Origin: Bacteroidales bacterium
Lineage (GTDB): Bacteria; Bacteroidota; Bacteroidia; Bacteroidales; FEN-979
Reading direction: 5' to 3'
Assembly: GCA_023231065.1 (NCBI GenBank)
Contig: JALNWE010000008.1
Coordinates: 1-64,000, forward strand
Length of the DNA stretch: 64,000 nucleotides
Positions within the stretch are counted from its first letter, which is position 1. Every line of letters begins with the position of its first letter. This document shows, in pieces, positions 1-9,067 of this stretch. The notes below the pieces were generated by a model. That model did no database searches. It worked only from the letters and a program-made list of their open reading frames with translations, and was not told where the DNA came from. Both the position numbers and the translations under genes were made by a program.

Positions 1-122
1 ACTGGTTCATAAACCGCGGAGGATTCCGGATCTTCTTCGGAGCTGTTTTTCTTACAACCGAAAAAGAAAGTTAAACCAACTGTGAGTAACAGAAACATTT
101 TGATCACAGACATTCTTTTCAT
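1..122 (-). CDS. Lipoprotein, N-terminal part only (cut by window edge)
   Basis: Reading leftwards from an ATG at 122 gives about 40 codons that stay open to the window edge. The start is a classic lipoprotein signal: a short basic N-terminus (MKRMSVIK), a hydrophobic stretch (MFLLLTVGLTFFF), then Gly-Cys followed by KKNSSEED. Cys23 would be lipidated and the mature protein begins with an acidic, Ser-rich linker. Nothing of the functional domain is inside the window, so its role is unknown. It lies 69 bp beyond the GH16 gene stop on the same strand and may be co-transcribed with it. The lipoprotein call is good; the function is open. Confidence 0.75.
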   Translation of the reverse strand, partial: MKRMSVIKMFLLLTVGLTFFFGCKKNSSEEDPESSAVYEP

Positions 123-191
123 ACGAGATTGTTTTTAGCATTATTAAAGAGAAAGTTATTGGTCATTATTGTTTTTTGATGGTCGTCCTGG

Positions 192-1769
192 TCATTCGAT
201 CAGCGCTTTCTTTCGGATTATACTGTCATCATTAAAATGAATGATCATCACATAAACCCCGGGATCACCGGCAATATTCATTTTTATTTGTTGAACCTTA
301 TCAGGAATTGTTTCTTCTTTGATCAGTTGGCCAAGGTAGTTAAAAACCTCAATGTTTTTAATATCTGTCTGGTCAGGAAAAACCAGCGTGATGTCTCCAT
401 GTGAAGGATTTGGAAACAATTCGCATCGTTTAGGCGCATAGATGGTTTCACTGTCCGAAACGGTTTTCCCGGCAATGCTTTTTAACGCTGTTTTTATTTG
501 TTTATTTGATATTGATCCTGAAGAGATTTTTTCCGGCAATTTATTTCGATCGCAGGATTCAACTTTTGCCGTAAAAGTACTATATCTTGTCGTATTACCG
601 CACACCTGATAATTTAAAGCAGGTTTAACATGAAAATAGGGTTGTAAAACTATTTTTTCAGTAGCCTTGAAATTAAAATCTAATCCCTGAATGTCGGTGG
701 AACAACTTTCATTGTTATTTCCCAAAAGGATTTGTTTTGCATAAACTGTTGTCGGGTATTCAGCCAGATCCCCCATGGAGCATTTCTGGATGATCAGATC
801 ACAATTTCGTTTACGGAAGACTTTTATATAATCTATGATCAGGGCGCCCTCATCCGGTGTGCTATTATTGGGCCCCATAACGTTCCATCCCATTTTAAAA
901 CTGGCAATCAATCCCATCGGGATGGTCGGGAAGGTGGTATTGACCAGATAATAATTACCGGGTTGGATTTCACTGCATCCTGAAATGGGCACATTATCAG
1001 ATGCATTATAAAAATGATAGTCTTCACGGATTAAAACCTCTTCGCCGCTATCTGCTTCCCGGACAAACCATTTTACCGTAAAAGGATCCCATTCGATGGA
1101 AAAAAGCCAGGAACCGTTCCAGAATTCCCAGCCTAAATGTTCAGATGCCTCCTCCCAGTCACAATGATGAATGGACAAATTCTGGTTTCTTGACATTTTA
1201 TACCAGTCTATCCAGCCGAACCAATAAAAGATCCATTCATTCCAGAATTCGAAAATATCAATTTCTTCTGCATGGTCCTGAGTGGAGGAATAGAGCCAGA
1301 AGGCAGGCCAGTAACCCACCCCCCTGGGGATGGTGCATTTCATTTCAAACCGGCCATATTGGAACCGTTCATAGGTGCACATTTCAGCCCCTGTCCAATC
1401 ATACCAGGTGAGGACCGGGTCCTGACCGCACCAGGGTACCGGGTAATTTCCGGGTTCTTTTAATACCCGCAACTGAGCGTTTCCATTCTCCAGGACTATA
1501 TTTCCGGGAAGGTTATAGGTTGAATGATTCGATGGATCCCCCCAGGGTGTTCTTGGGATCCAGATATCGGTGTTTAGGGCTGAGTTCAGGAAATCATCTT
1601 CGAAGACAAGATCCCAGTGTTCTGATGGGCAATCATTGGCTGTAAGTAAAACCGAAGGCCAATCCTCCTGACATCCGGGCCAGCCGGTCGGGGTTTGGCC
1701 CCAAAGTGAATGGGCGGAAAAAAGCACAAATAAAACAAGTATGATCAATCCGGACAAAAGACGTTTCAT
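192..1769 (-). CDS. Secreted GH16-family beta-glucanase with T9SS sorting domain
   Basis: A glycoside hydrolase of family 16, the group that cuts beta-1,3/1,4-glucans and related marine polysaccharides such as laminarin, agar and carrageenan. The catalytic signature EIDIFE is present: Glu169 would be the nucleophile and Glu174 the acid/base. The protein starts with a signal peptide (MKRLLSGLIILVLFVLFSA). The GH16 fold spans about residues 45-320, and the last 75 residues are a T9SS type A sorting domain (ELFPNPSHGDITL, then GQLIKEE and GVYVMII). I chose the ATG at 1769, not the one at 1802, because a TATTTTTG promoter element lies at 1807-1800. The exact glycan cannot be read from sequence. 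It would be exported and released or anchored at the surface. Confidence 0.9.
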   Translation of the reverse strand: MKRLLSGLIILVLFVLFSAHSLWGQTPTGWPGCQEDWPSVLLTANDCPSEHWDLVFEDDFLNSALNTDIWIPRTPWGDPSNHSTYNLPGNIVLENGNAQLRVLKEPGNYPVPWCGQDPVLTWYDWTGAEMCTYERFQYGRFEMKCTIPRGVGYWPAFWLYSSTQDHAEEIDIFEFWNEWIFYWFGWIDWYKMSRNQNLSIHHCDWEEASEHLGWEFWNGSWLFSIEWDPFTVKWFVREADSGEEVLIREDYHFYNASDNVPISGCSEIQPGNYYLVNTTFPTIPMGLIASFKMGWNVMGPNNSTPDEGALIIDYIKVFRKRNCDLIIQKCSMGDLAEYPTTVYAKQILLGNNNESCSTDIQGLDFNFKATEKIVLQPYFHVKPALNYQVCGNTTRYSTFTAKVESCDRNKLPEKISSGSISNKQIKTALKSIAGKTVSDSETIYAPKRCELFPNPSHGDITLVFPDQTDIKNIEVFNYLGQLIKEETIPDKVQQIKMNIAGDPGVYVMIIHFNDDSIIRKKALIE

Positions 1770-1799
1770 TCTAATTTCCACATCAGAAACAGGTTTTTC

Positions 1800-1807
1800 C
1801 AAAAATA
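1800..1807 (-). promoter_or_regulatory. Candidate -7 element for the GH16 gene
   Basis: On the minus strand this reads TATTTTTG, matching the Bacteroidetes -7 consensus TAnnTTTG, 31 bp before the preferred GH16 start. No clear -33 TTG was seen at the usual spacing. The 14-base stretch around it (caaaaatagtattt on the plus strand) recurs upstream of the C10 protease gene. Confidence 0.45.
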
Positions 1808-2076
1808 GTATTTATTCTTATCGAATCGGAAATATTCATGTCAGATAAAAATCGTCAACAAAAAACGGTCCACATTTTTCTCATACTACCTGTGGTTTAT
1901 CTTATAGTATGGCCTATACCGGGATAAACCGGCGCGTAAATTGTAATCCATTGGCTTATTGAGTTTTTTATTTATCAATAAGGACCAAACAGTTCGTTAA
2001 AGTTTTTCTATTTGCATTTTTTAGGCGCCAGATAATCAGAGAAATACGCAATAAGTCATGAAACGCGGCAATTTCT
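1808..2076. other. Intergenic region between GH16 and nuo operon
   Basis: About 370 bp separate the divergent GH16 and nuoA genes. It is AT-rich, has no convincing open frame on either strand, no tRNA and no clear terminator. The two ends carry the candidate promoters listed separately; I see nothing else in the middle. Confidence 0.6.
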
Positions 2077-2111
2077 TTTGTCAGGTTGTTAAAAATTAAT
2101 TTTTAACTTTG
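2077..2111 (+). promoter_or_regulatory. Candidate promoter of the nuo operon
   Basis: TAACTTTG at 2104-2111 matches the Bacteroidetes -7 consensus TAnnTTTG. A TTTG at 2077-2080 lies 23 bp upstream and fits the -33 element; another TTG at 2086 is spaced 15 bp. nuoA starts 30 bp downstream. Confidence 0.5.
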
Positions 2112-2140
2112 CCTTTCTCATCTGTTAATTATTTCACATT

Positions 2141-2491
2141 ATGAGCGCTGAAAGTCTGATTCTCTTTTTCATCGTGGGGGCATTTCTGGTGGGTTTCGCC
2201 ATTGTTTTTGCCCACTTTGTAGCTCCGCACTCCACCAATCCTCAAAAATCCGAACCTTATGAATGCGGGATCCCCACCGAGGGGAATACCTGGCTTCAGT
2301 TCAATGTGGGATATTATCTTTTTGCCATCATTTTCCTGGTTTTCGATGTAGAAAGTGTTTTTATCTTTCCATGGGCTGTTGTGATGAAAGAACTGGGTAT
2401 GGTTGCTTTTATTGAGATCATTATCTTCTTTTTAGTACTCGGATTAGGTCTCTTATATGCCTGGAAGAAAGGAGCTTTGAAATGGGAATAA
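2141..2491 (+). CDS. nuoA: NADH-quinone oxidoreductase subunit A
   Basis: A small membrane subunit of respiratory complex I, 116 residues with three transmembrane helices, typical for the family. The conserved loop after helix 1 is present (EPYECGIPTEG), as is the helix 2 stretch with FDVESVFIFPW, whose acidic residues are a family hallmark. NuoA sits at the junction between the peripheral arm and the proton-pumping arm next to the quinone site. It is the first gene of an uninterrupted run to nuoN and overlaps nuoB by 10 bp, which suggests translational coupling. Confidence 0.97.
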   Translation: MSAESLILFFIVGAFLVGFAIVFAHFVAPHSTNPQKSEPYECGIPTEGNTWLQFNVGYYLFAIIFLVFDVESVFIFPWAVVMKELGMVAFIEIIIFFLVLGLGLLYAWKKGALKWE

Positions 2492-3033
2492 AAAGCATGA
2501 AGGAAGCCGACTTCCGCGATAATGAAACCCTGGAACTTTATAAGCAATCGGGTGGAAATATTCTGGTAACCACCCTTGATGCTGTCATAGACTGGGGCCG
2601 GTCAAATTCACTCTGGCCGCTGACTTTTGCAACCAGTTGCTGTGCCATTGAGATGATGGCAGCAGCAGCCCCGCGTCATGATTTTTCCCGGTTCGGGATG
2701 GAAGTTTACCGTGCCAGTCCCCGTCAAGCCGATATGATCGTAGTTGCCGGTACCATCGTCAACAAAATGGCCCCTGTGCTCAAGCGGTTATATGATCAGA
2801 TGTCGGATCCGAAATATGTTATTGCCATGGGTGCGTGTGCGGTTTCCGGGGGCCCATTCTTTTATAATTCCTACCATGTTGTTCGCGGTGTTGACCACAT
2901 CATTCCGGTGGATGTTTATATTCCTGGCTGTCCGGTCCGGCCCGAGGCCTTACTTTATGGTGTCATGCAACTTCAACGCAAGATCAAACTGGAAAGCCTG
3001 ACAAACCCGAGAAAAACCGAAAATTTAAAATAG
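2482..3033 (+). CDS. nuoB: NADH-quinone oxidoreductase subunit B (cluster N2)
   Basis: The complex I subunit that holds the terminal 4Fe-4S cluster N2, which passes electrons to quinone. The tandem cysteines (TSCCAIEMM, about residues 53-54) and the later GACAVSGGPF and IPGCPVRPEAL cysteines are all present. It has 183 residues. An aaaggag ribosome-binding site at about 2468 sits at good distance from the ATG at 2482, so I keep this start over the inner Met at 2497. The gene overlaps nuoA and precedes nuoC by 12 bp. Confidence 0.97.
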   Translation: MGIKSMKEADFRDNETLELYKQSGGNILVTTLDAVIDWGRSNSLWPLTFATSCCAIEMMAAAAPRHDFSRFGMEVYRASPRQADMIVVAGTIVNKMAPVLKRLYDQMSDPKYVIAMGACAVSGGPFFYNSYHVVRGVDHIIPVDVYIPGCPVRPEALLYGVMQLQRKIKLESLTNPRKTENLK

Positions 3034-3045
3034 AATTTATCTCCC

Positions 3046-3504
3046 ATGGATAATGCAACATTGAAGGAACGTATTTCAGGGCTTGTTCCCGACGCCGAAT
3101 ATCAGGAAAGCAAACAATTCCTAACCTTCATCATCCCCCTGGATAAAATGCATGGCCTGGCCCTGAAACTGAAGCAGGAAGCCGACCTGGCTTTCGATTA
3201 TCTCTTCTGCCTCACAGCGGTTGACCGGAACGATTTCTTCGAAGTGGTTTATCACCTTGAATCAACCACACTGAAACATCAATTGGAACTCAAGGTACGG
3301 ACTGCCGATCGCGATCATGTAGCCGTGGATACCGTATGCGATGTTTGGGGAACGGCTGAATTTCACGAAAGGGAAGCTTATGACCTTATGGGAATTACCT
3401 TCAATAACCATCCTGACCTCCGCCGGATTTTTCTCGATGAGAGCTGGAAAGGGCATCCCTTGCGTAAAGATTATGTGGATGAAGTAAATATCATAGAACT
3501 GTAA
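3046..3504 (+). CDS. nuoC: NADH-quinone oxidoreductase subunit C
   Basis: The 30-kDa-type subunit of the complex I peripheral arm, 152 residues. It carries the family block ereaYDLMGITFNNHPDLRR followed by LDESWKGHPLRKDY. It helps hold NuoD and NuoB together and binds no cofactor. Here it is a separate gene, whereas many Bacteroidetes carry a fused nuoCD; the nuoD start lies only 3 bp after this stop. Confidence 0.95.
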   Translation: MDNATLKERISGLVPDAEYQESKQFLTFIIPLDKMHGLALKLKQEADLAFDYLFCLTAVDRNDFFEVVYHLESTTLKHQLELKVRTADRDHVAVDTVCDVWGTAEFHEREAYDLMGITFNNHPDLRRIFLDESWKGHPLRKDYVDEVNIIEL

Positions 3505-3507
3505 GGT

Positions 3508-4632
3508 ATGAAAGAAGACATCAACCCGCCTGTCAGAAATATTGAGGAGGAATACCATATTAATATTGGCCCCCAGCATCCTTCCACCCACGGGGTCCTC
3601 CGGCTGGTCGCCTCCCTCAAAGGAGAAACGGTAACAAGCCTGAAACCGCATTGCGGGTACATTCACCGGGGAATCGAGAAAATGTGTGAAAAAGACACTT
3701 ATCCCCAGGTCATTCATCTCACGGACAGGATGGACTACCTCTCGGCCCACATCAACAACCATGTCGTGTGTTTGCTTGTTGAAAAAGCGCTTGAAGTGGA
3801 TGTTCCGGAACGGGTACAATACATCCGTACCATCATGGACGAATTGACCCGTATTGCCTCCCACCAGCTGTGGTGGGGCTGTTTCGGAATGGACATGGGT
3901 GGGCAGACCTGTTTGCTTTACGGGATGCGCGACCGTGAAAAGATCCTTGATGCATTTGAGGAATCATGTGGTTCCCGTTTACTCCATAGTTATTATACAC
4001 CGGGTGGTTTGATGAAGGATATCCATCCCAATTTCCAGAAAAAGGTTAAAGATTTCATTAAATATTTCCGGAAAAAGATCCATGATTATGATTGCATCCT
4101 CACCGGGAACGTCATCATGCAGGAAAGGACAAAAGGAGTTGGTATCCTTACCAAGGAAGAAGCGATCGACTATGGCGTTACCGGTCCCACAGGACGCGCG
4201 TCGGGATTTTCCTGCGATGTTCGCAAACGTTATCCTTATGGCGTTTATGATAGAGTAGGTTTCAAAGAGATCCTGGGGACCAAAGGCGATACCTTTGAAC
4301 GCTATATGATGAGGATGTTAGAAATGCGTGAGTCGATGAATATCATCGAGCAGCTCATCGACAACATTCCTGCCGGAGACTATACCGCCAAGATGAAAGC
4401 GGTGCTTAAACTTCCTGCCGGCGAATATTATCAGCGGGTAGAGTCCGCCCGTGGTGAACTGGGAGTTTATGTAGTGAGCGATGGCAATAAATCCCCATAT
4501 CGTATGAAATTCCGCTCGCCGAATTTCTCAAACCTCAGTGCGCTTGACCATATATGCCGTGGATTTAAGATCGCAGACCTCATAGCAATCAGCGGATCCC
4601 TCGATTTTGTTATTCCCGATATTGACAGATAA
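3508..4632 (+). CDS. nuoD: NADH-quinone oxidoreductase subunit D
   Basis: The 49-kDa-type subunit that forms most of the quinone-binding cavity with NuoB, 374 residues. The N-terminal motif IGPQHPSTHGVLR contains the loop that contacts quinone, and conserved blocks such as CGYIHRGIEK, ELTRIASH and the C-terminal DFVIPDIDR are intact. Related to the large subunit of NiFe hydrogenases but lacking the nickel-binding cysteines. Start is the ATG right after nuoC. Confidence 0.97.
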   Translation: MKEDINPPVRNIEEEYHINIGPQHPSTHGVLRLVASLKGETVTSLKPHCGYIHRGIEKMCEKDTYPQVIHLTDRMDYLSAHINNHVVCLLVEKALEVDVPERVQYIRTIMDELTRIASHQLWWGCFGMDMGGQTCLLYGMRDREKILDAFEESCGSRLLHSYYTPGGLMKDIHPNFQKKVKDFIKYFRKKIHDYDCILTGNVIMQERTKGVGILTKEEAIDYGVTGPTGRASGFSCDVRKRYPYGVYDRVGFKEILGTKGDTFERYMMRMLEMRESMNIIEQLIDNIPAGDYTAKMKAVLKLPAGEYYQRVESARGELGVYVVSDGNKSPYRMKFRSPNFSNLSALDHICRGFKIADLIAISGSLDFVIPDIDR

Positions 4633-4645
4633 TAAAAACTTATCT

Positions 4646-5734
4646 ATGGACTTTAGTATTTACGACTTAACGTCATTCGACCAGGGGATCGATAAATGCC
4701 TATACGAGAACCTGACCCCTTTCTGGGCAACTGTCGTGGAAATGACGCTCATTGGGTTAATCTTCCTGATCTTTTATGCACTGGTTGCTTTGTTCCTGAT
4801 ATATGCCGAACGTAAAGTATGTGCTTTCATGCAGAACAGGGTTGGTCCAAACCGGGTTGGCCCTTATGGCATCTTTCAGCTCATTGCCGACTTTATCAAG
4901 CTGATGCTGAAAGAGATAATTCCCATCAAAAATGCCGATAAATTTTTATTCAACCTGGCCCCCTTCATTGTGGTCATTGCCTCTTTCATGGCCATGGCCG
5001 CCATTCCTTTTGCTAAAGGGCTGCATGCTATCGATTTCGATATCGGTATCTTGTATGTGGTTGCGGTATCATCGATGGGTGTGATCGGGGTTTTATTAGC
5101 CGGCTGGTCGAGCAACAACAAATATTCGCTCATCGGCGCCATGCGGTCTGGGGCCATGATCGTGAGCTATGAATTATCGGTGGGGCTTTCGCTGCTTACC
5201 GTTGTCATCCTGGCCGGAACAATGCAGTTCTCCGCCATTGTTGAAGGGCAGGCCAACGGATGGTTTATCTTCAAAGGACATCTTCCCGCCGTTATTGCTT
5301 TTATAATCTATTTGATCGCTGGTACCGCTGAAGCAAATCGCGGGCCGTTTGACCTGGCCGAAGCCGAATCGGAATTGACGGCCGGATACCACACGGAGTA
5401 TTCCGGGATCAAGTTCGCCCTTTTCTATATGTGTGAATATATGAACATGTTTATTGTAGCCTCCATCGCTGCCACTGTATTTTTAGGTGGTTGGATGCCC
5501 CTTCATATCAGCGGCTGGGAAGGTTTTAACCATGTCATGGATTTCATCCCGCCCTTTTTATGGTATCTCGGAAAGACCTTCGCTTTAGTCTGGGTGATAA
5601 TGTGGTTCAAATGGACTTTTCCAAGGTTGCGGATCGACCAGGTGTTGACCCTTGAATGGAAATACCTTTTACCCATCAACCTGGTCAATATTCTTATTAT
5701 GGCATTTATTGTATTAATGGGTTGGCATTTTTAG
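4646..5734 (+). CDS. nuoH: NADH-quinone oxidoreductase subunit H
   Basis: The membrane subunit linking the quinone site to the proton-pumping arm, with about eight transmembrane helices. Family blocks seen are YAERKVCAFMQNRVGPNRVGP, the acidic loop NRGPFDLAEAESELTAGYHTEYSG and the C-terminal RLRIDQ...WKYLLP. The open frame begins at 4607 inside nuoD, but the ATG at 4646 (MDFSIYDLTS) lies after the nuoD stop and is the likely start, giving 362 residues. The N-terminal extension is slightly longer than in E. coli. Confidence 0.95.
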   Translation: MDFSIYDLTSFDQGIDKCLYENLTPFWATVVEMTLIGLIFLIFYALVALFLIYAERKVCAFMQNRVGPNRVGPYGIFQLIADFIKLMLKEIIPIKNADKFLFNLAPFIVVIASFMAMAAIPFAKGLHAIDFDIGILYVVAVSSMGVIGVLLAGWSSNNKYSLIGAMRSGAMIVSYELSVGLSLLTVVILAGTMQFSAIVEGQANGWFIFKGHLPAVIAFIIYLIAGTAEANRGPFDLAEAESELTAGYHTEYSGIKFALFYMCEYMNMFIVASIAATVFLGGWMPLHISGWEGFNHVMDFIPPFLWYLGKTFALVWVIMWFKWTFPRLRIDQVLTLEWKYLLPINLVNILIMAFIVLMGWHF

Positions 5735-5740
5735 AAAACT

Positions 5741-6223
5741 ATGAAGAGCTTTTTCAAATATTTTACTGGTATTTTTTACGGTGTAAAGTCACTCCTGTCG
5801 GGGTTGAGCGTCACCGGGAAATACTTTTTCAGCCCCGGGGCGATCGTTACCCAGCAGTATCCCGAGAACCGCAAGAAACTGGAAATGTTCGACCGGTTCA
5901 AAGGTGAAGTGGTCATGCCACACGACGAAAAGAACCACCATCGTTGCACGGGTTGCGGAATCTGTGGAAACAGTTGTCCTAACGGATCCATCGAGATCAT
6001 CCAGGATAAGATCGATACTCCCGATGGGAAAAAAGAACGGATTATCGGCAAACACATCTATCATTTGTCGATGTGCACTTTCTGCGGGCTCTGTATCAAA
6101 TCATGTCCCTCCAATGCACTGGCATGGGGCCAGGAATTTGAACATGCTGTCTTCGACCGGTCCAAGCTGACCAAGATTTTAAATAAACCCGGATCATCCA
6201 TTTCTAAAGATATTGCAGAATGA
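5741..6223 (+). CDS. nuoI: NADH-quinone oxidoreductase subunit I (2x 4Fe-4S)
   Basis: The ferredoxin-like subunit carrying clusters N6a and N6b, which feed electrons to N2. Two CxxCxxCxxxCP motifs are visible: CTGCGICGNSCPNGSI and CTFCGLCIKSCPSNAL. It has 160 residues with an N-terminal amphipathic stretch for contact with the membrane arm. Because nuoE/F/G are not present in this operon, NuoI would be the entry point for electrons from an external donor such as ferredoxin. It overlaps nuoJ by 4 bp (ATGA). Confidence 0.96.
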   Translation: MKSFFKYFTGIFYGVKSLLSGLSVTGKYFFSPGAIVTQQYPENRKKLEMFDRFKGEVVMPHDEKNHHRCTGCGICGNSCPNGSIEIIQDKIDTPDGKKERIIGKHIYHLSMCTFCGLCIKSCPSNALAWGQEFEHAVFDRSKLTKILNKPGSSISKDIAE

Positions 6224-6732
6224 CGACCAATCAATTGATGTTCATAATCTTTTCGGCAATCATTATCATTTTTTCTGTCATGACTGTGACCAGCCGCCGA
6301 ATACTCCGGGCTGCCACTTACCTGCTTTTTGTATTGGTGGCCACCGCGGGTTTGTATTTCCTGTTGCAATTCAACTTTCTGGCTGCCATCCAGCTTACTA
6401 TTTATGTGGGCGGTATCGTGGTGCTGATCATCTTCTCTATTTTACTTACCAGTCATATCGGTGACAGGCTGGAAGCCCCTGGATGGAAAAAAATTGTTCC
6501 GGCAATTCTTGTAGCCACATTTGGCGCCGTGATTACCCTTATTACTGTACTACAATTTGATTTTCCAACAAAGGCCATAACCGGCAGTGAACGCACAGAC
6601 ATCCGCGAGATCGCGAAAAGCCTGGTCAGTACTGAAAAATTCGGATATTCCCTCCCCTTTGAAGTGATCAGCATCCTGCTGCTCGCCGCTATGGTGGGGG
6701 CCATCATCCTGGCAAAGAAACGTGAAGATTAA
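6220..6732 (+). CDS. nuoJ: NADH-quinone oxidoreductase subunit J
   Basis: A five-helix membrane subunit, 170 residues. Family features are the N-terminal helix followed by SRRILRAATYLLFVLVATAG, and YVGGIVVLIIFSILLTS, the helix whose twisting is thought to couple quinone reduction to pumping. The C-terminus ends AAMVGAIILAKKRED, very typical for NuoJ. Start overlaps the nuoI stop. Confidence 0.95.
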   Translation: MTTNQLMFIIFSAIIIIFSVMTVTSRRILRAATYLLFVLVATAGLYFLLQFNFLAAIQLTIYVGGIVVLIIFSILLTSHIGDRLEAPGWKKIVPAILVATFGAVITLITVLQFDFPTKAITGSERTDIREIAKSLVSTEKFGYSLPFEVISILLLAAMVGAIILAKKRED

Positions 6733-6755
6733 TTTATATTTAATAGCAAAGCATT

Positions 6756-7073
6756 ATGTTTGAAGGCATTCCGTTACACTGGTTTCTCATTCTCGGCACC
6801 ATCATGTTCTTTGTCGGTATTTATGGATTTCTGACCAGAAAAAACCTGATCACCATCCTTATGTCGATCGAGTTGATCCTCAATTCGGTCAACATCAACT
6901 TTGTCGCGTTTAACAAATTCCTTTACCCGGACCACCTGGAAGGAATGTTTTTCACGGTATTTATTATAGCTGTTGCCGCGGCAGAGACATCGATAGCCAT
7001 TGCCATCATCATCAATATATATCGCCGTCTGGTGGATATTGATGTGGATAAGATGAATAAAATGAAATATTAA
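6756..7073 (+). CDS. nuoK: NADH-quinone oxidoreductase subunit K
   Basis: A small three-helix subunit of the proton-pumping arm related to MrpC, 105 residues. It contains the conserved membrane glutamates in the segments MSIELILNSVNINFVAF and AAAETSIAIAIIINIYR. Positioned 23 bp after nuoJ. The 56-bp gap to nuoL holds a 16-bp palindrome, listed separately. Confidence 0.95.
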   Translation: MFEGIPLHWFLILGTIMFFVGIYGFLTRKNLITILMSIELILNSVNINFVAFNKFLYPDHLEGMFFTVFIIAVAAAETSIAIAIIINIYRRLVDIDVDKMNKMKY

Positions 7074-7075
7074 AA

Positions 7076-7091
7076 ATTGTCAATTGACAAT
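7076..7091. repeat. 16-bp perfect palindrome between nuoK and nuoL
   Basis: The sequence attgtcaattgacaat is its own reverse complement. It lies 2 bp after the nuoK stop and is followed by a small direct repeat (aaatcgt twice). It could form a weak hairpin or be debris of a short intergenic repeat. No run of T follows, so it is not a standard terminator. Confidence 0.5.
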
Positions 7092-7129
7092 GAAGAAAAA
7101 CGTAAGTAAAAATCGTAAATCGTTGACTT

Positions 7130-9055
7130 ATGATCGATTTTAGTTATACTGCCTGGATCCTGCTTCTTCCAATATTTCTGTTTATAGTGATTGGCTTGTT
7201 AGGGAACCGGTTCAAACCGATTGTTTCAGGCATTGTCGGTACGTCGGGCCTGTTTATCATCTGGCTCTTGTCGTTGGTTACTGCATACAAATATTTCTTT
7301 GTTCTTGAGAAAGCTGCCGACGGATCCTTCCTGAAATTCATGGCCTTCAACATGCGCTGGCTGAACCTGACCGACAAGCTTCATATCGATATGGGCGTTT
7401 TACTTGATCCCATATCGGTCATGATGCTCATTGTGATCACCACGGTTTCTTTAATGGTACATCTGTACTCTATTGGGTACATGCATGGCGAAAAAGGGTT
7501 TAGCCGGTTTTTTGCGTTGTTGTCGCTTTTCAGTTTTTCGATGCTGGGGCTGGTAGTGGCTACCAATATTTTCCAGATGTATGTTTTCTGGGAGCTTGTT
7601 GGGGTCTCTTCATATCTGCTTATTGGTTTTTACTACACCAAAGATTCTGCTGTTGCGGCTTCGAAGAAGGCCTTTATTGTGACCCGGTTTGCTGACCTGG
7701 GATTTCTCATCGGTATCCTGATGCTCTCTTATGTTACGGGCACCTTTGATTTCATTACCCTGACGGGGCCTGATAGTCCCGCCCTGACTTCAGGACAGGG
7801 GGTGTGGTTTCTCGGTCTTTCCACCATGACCTGGTCAATGATCTTTGTTTTTATGGGTGGCGCGGGAAAATCTGCCATGTTCCCGTTACACATCTGGTTG
7901 CCTGATGCCATGGAAGGACCGACCCCGGTTTCTGCCTTGATTCATGCAGCCACAATGGTCGTTGCAGGTGTTTACCTGGTTGCCCGCCTTTTTCCGATCT
8001 ATGTTTTCTCAGCTCCGGTCGCGCTCGATATTGTCATGTGGGTGGGAGCTTTCAGCTCCATTTTTGCGGCCATTATCGCTTGTACCCAATACGATATCAA
8101 ACGGGTACTGGCTTATTCAACCATTTCGCAGATCGGGTTAATGATGTTTGGCCTGGGTGTTTCCGGTTACGGGGGCCATGAAGGGCTAGGGTACATGGCA
8201 TCCATGTTCCATCTTTTTACCCATGCCTTTTTTAAAGCCCTGCTTTTCCTTGGCGCCGGGGCCATCATCCATGCCGTTCACAGCAATTATATGAACGATA
8301 TGGGTGGGTTGCACAAGAATCTCCCCATTACCCATGCTACATTTCTGATCGCTTGTCTTGCCATTGCCGGAGTTCCGCCCTTAGCAGGGTTTTTCAGCAA
8401 GGATGAGATTCTTGCGGCCGGTTCTGAAAGGAGCCTTTTATTATATTGGGTCGAAATGATCGTGTCGGGTTTAACGGCATTTTATATGTTCCGTCTCTAT
8501 TTTTCCATCTTCTGGGGAAAGAAACAGGAGTATCATCAGACCCCTCATGAAGCGCCGAAAACGATGACCATCCCGCTGATGATTTTAGCCTTAGGCGCCT
8601 TGTTGGCCGGGTTAATCCCCTTCTCGAATTTCGTTACCTCCGATCGCCTCCCGTTTGTATCACATTTAGATATGGGAATTGCTATTCCGGCGGTCCTGGT
8701 GGGGTTAACAGGAATCGTTGTGGCAGCATTTTTCTATCTGAAAGAAACGGATATTCCGGATAAGGTTTTTAAAGCCCTGGGCAGCTTTTCACAAGCAGCT
8801 TTTCACAAATTCTATATTGATGAACTTTATCTTTTCATCACCAAAAAAATCATCTTTAACTATATTTCACGCCCTGTTGCCTGGTTTGACCGTCACATTG
8901 TGGATGGGGCGATGAACGGGTTAGCTTACATCACCAACGAAACCTCGGACCGTATCAAGAAACTCCAATCCGGACAACTTCAGCAATATGCCCTTGTTTT
9001 TATTTCGGGCGCTTTACTCCTCGTTTTGTTATTCGTTTATTTATGGACCAGCTAA
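7130..9055 (+). CDS. nuoL: NADH-quinone oxidoreductase subunit L (antiporter-like)
   Basis: The distal antiporter-like pump subunit with the long lateral helix, 641 residues, similar in length to other NuoL. Family blocks are YSIGYMHGEKGFSRFFALLS, FWELVGVSSYLLIGFYY, KSAMFPLHIWLPDAMEGPTPVSALIHAATMV (with the key lysine) and THAFFKALLFLGAGAIIHAVH. The C-terminal amphipathic helix and final membrane anchor (about 570-641) are complete. It translocates protons when driven by the quinone site. Confidence 0.96.
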   Translation: MIDFSYTAWILLLPIFLFIVIGLLGNRFKPIVSGIVGTSGLFIIWLLSLVTAYKYFFVLEKAADGSFLKFMAFNMRWLNLTDKLHIDMGVLLDPISVMMLIVITTVSLMVHLYSIGYMHGEKGFSRFFALLSLFSFSMLGLVVATNIFQMYVFWELVGVSSYLLIGFYYTKDSAVAASKKAFIVTRFADLGFLIGILMLSYVTGTFDFITLTGPDSPALTSGQGVWFLGLSTMTWSMIFVFMGGAGKSAMFPLHIWLPDAMEGPTPVSALIHAATMVVAGVYLVARLFPIYVFSAPVALDIVMWVGAFSSIFAAIIACTQYDIKRVLAYSTISQIGLMMFGLGVSGYGGHEGLGYMASMFHLFTHAFFKALLFLGAGAIIHAVHSNYMNDMGGLHKNLPITHATFLIACLAIAGVPPLAGFFSKDEILAAGSERSLLLYWVEMIVSGLTAFYMFRLYFSIFWGKKQEYHQTPHEAPKTMTIPLMILALGALLAGLIPFSNFVTSDRLPFVSHLDMGIAIPAVLVGLTGIVVAAFFYLKETDIPDKVFKALGSFSQAAFHKFYIDELYLFITKKIIFNYISRPVAWFDRHIVDGAMNGLAYITNETSDRIKKLQSGQLQQYALVFISGALLLVLLFVYLWTS

Positions 9056-9067
9056 TACTATAGAACA

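Noticed and set aside
3262..3864. Long minus-strand frame across nuoC and nuoD
   Set aside because: It lies opposite two clear genes and its protein has no family features; a shadow of the coding strand.
7076..7091. Terminator between nuoK and nuoL
   Set aside because: The palindrome is short, AT-rich and lacks a T run, and the operon clearly continues.
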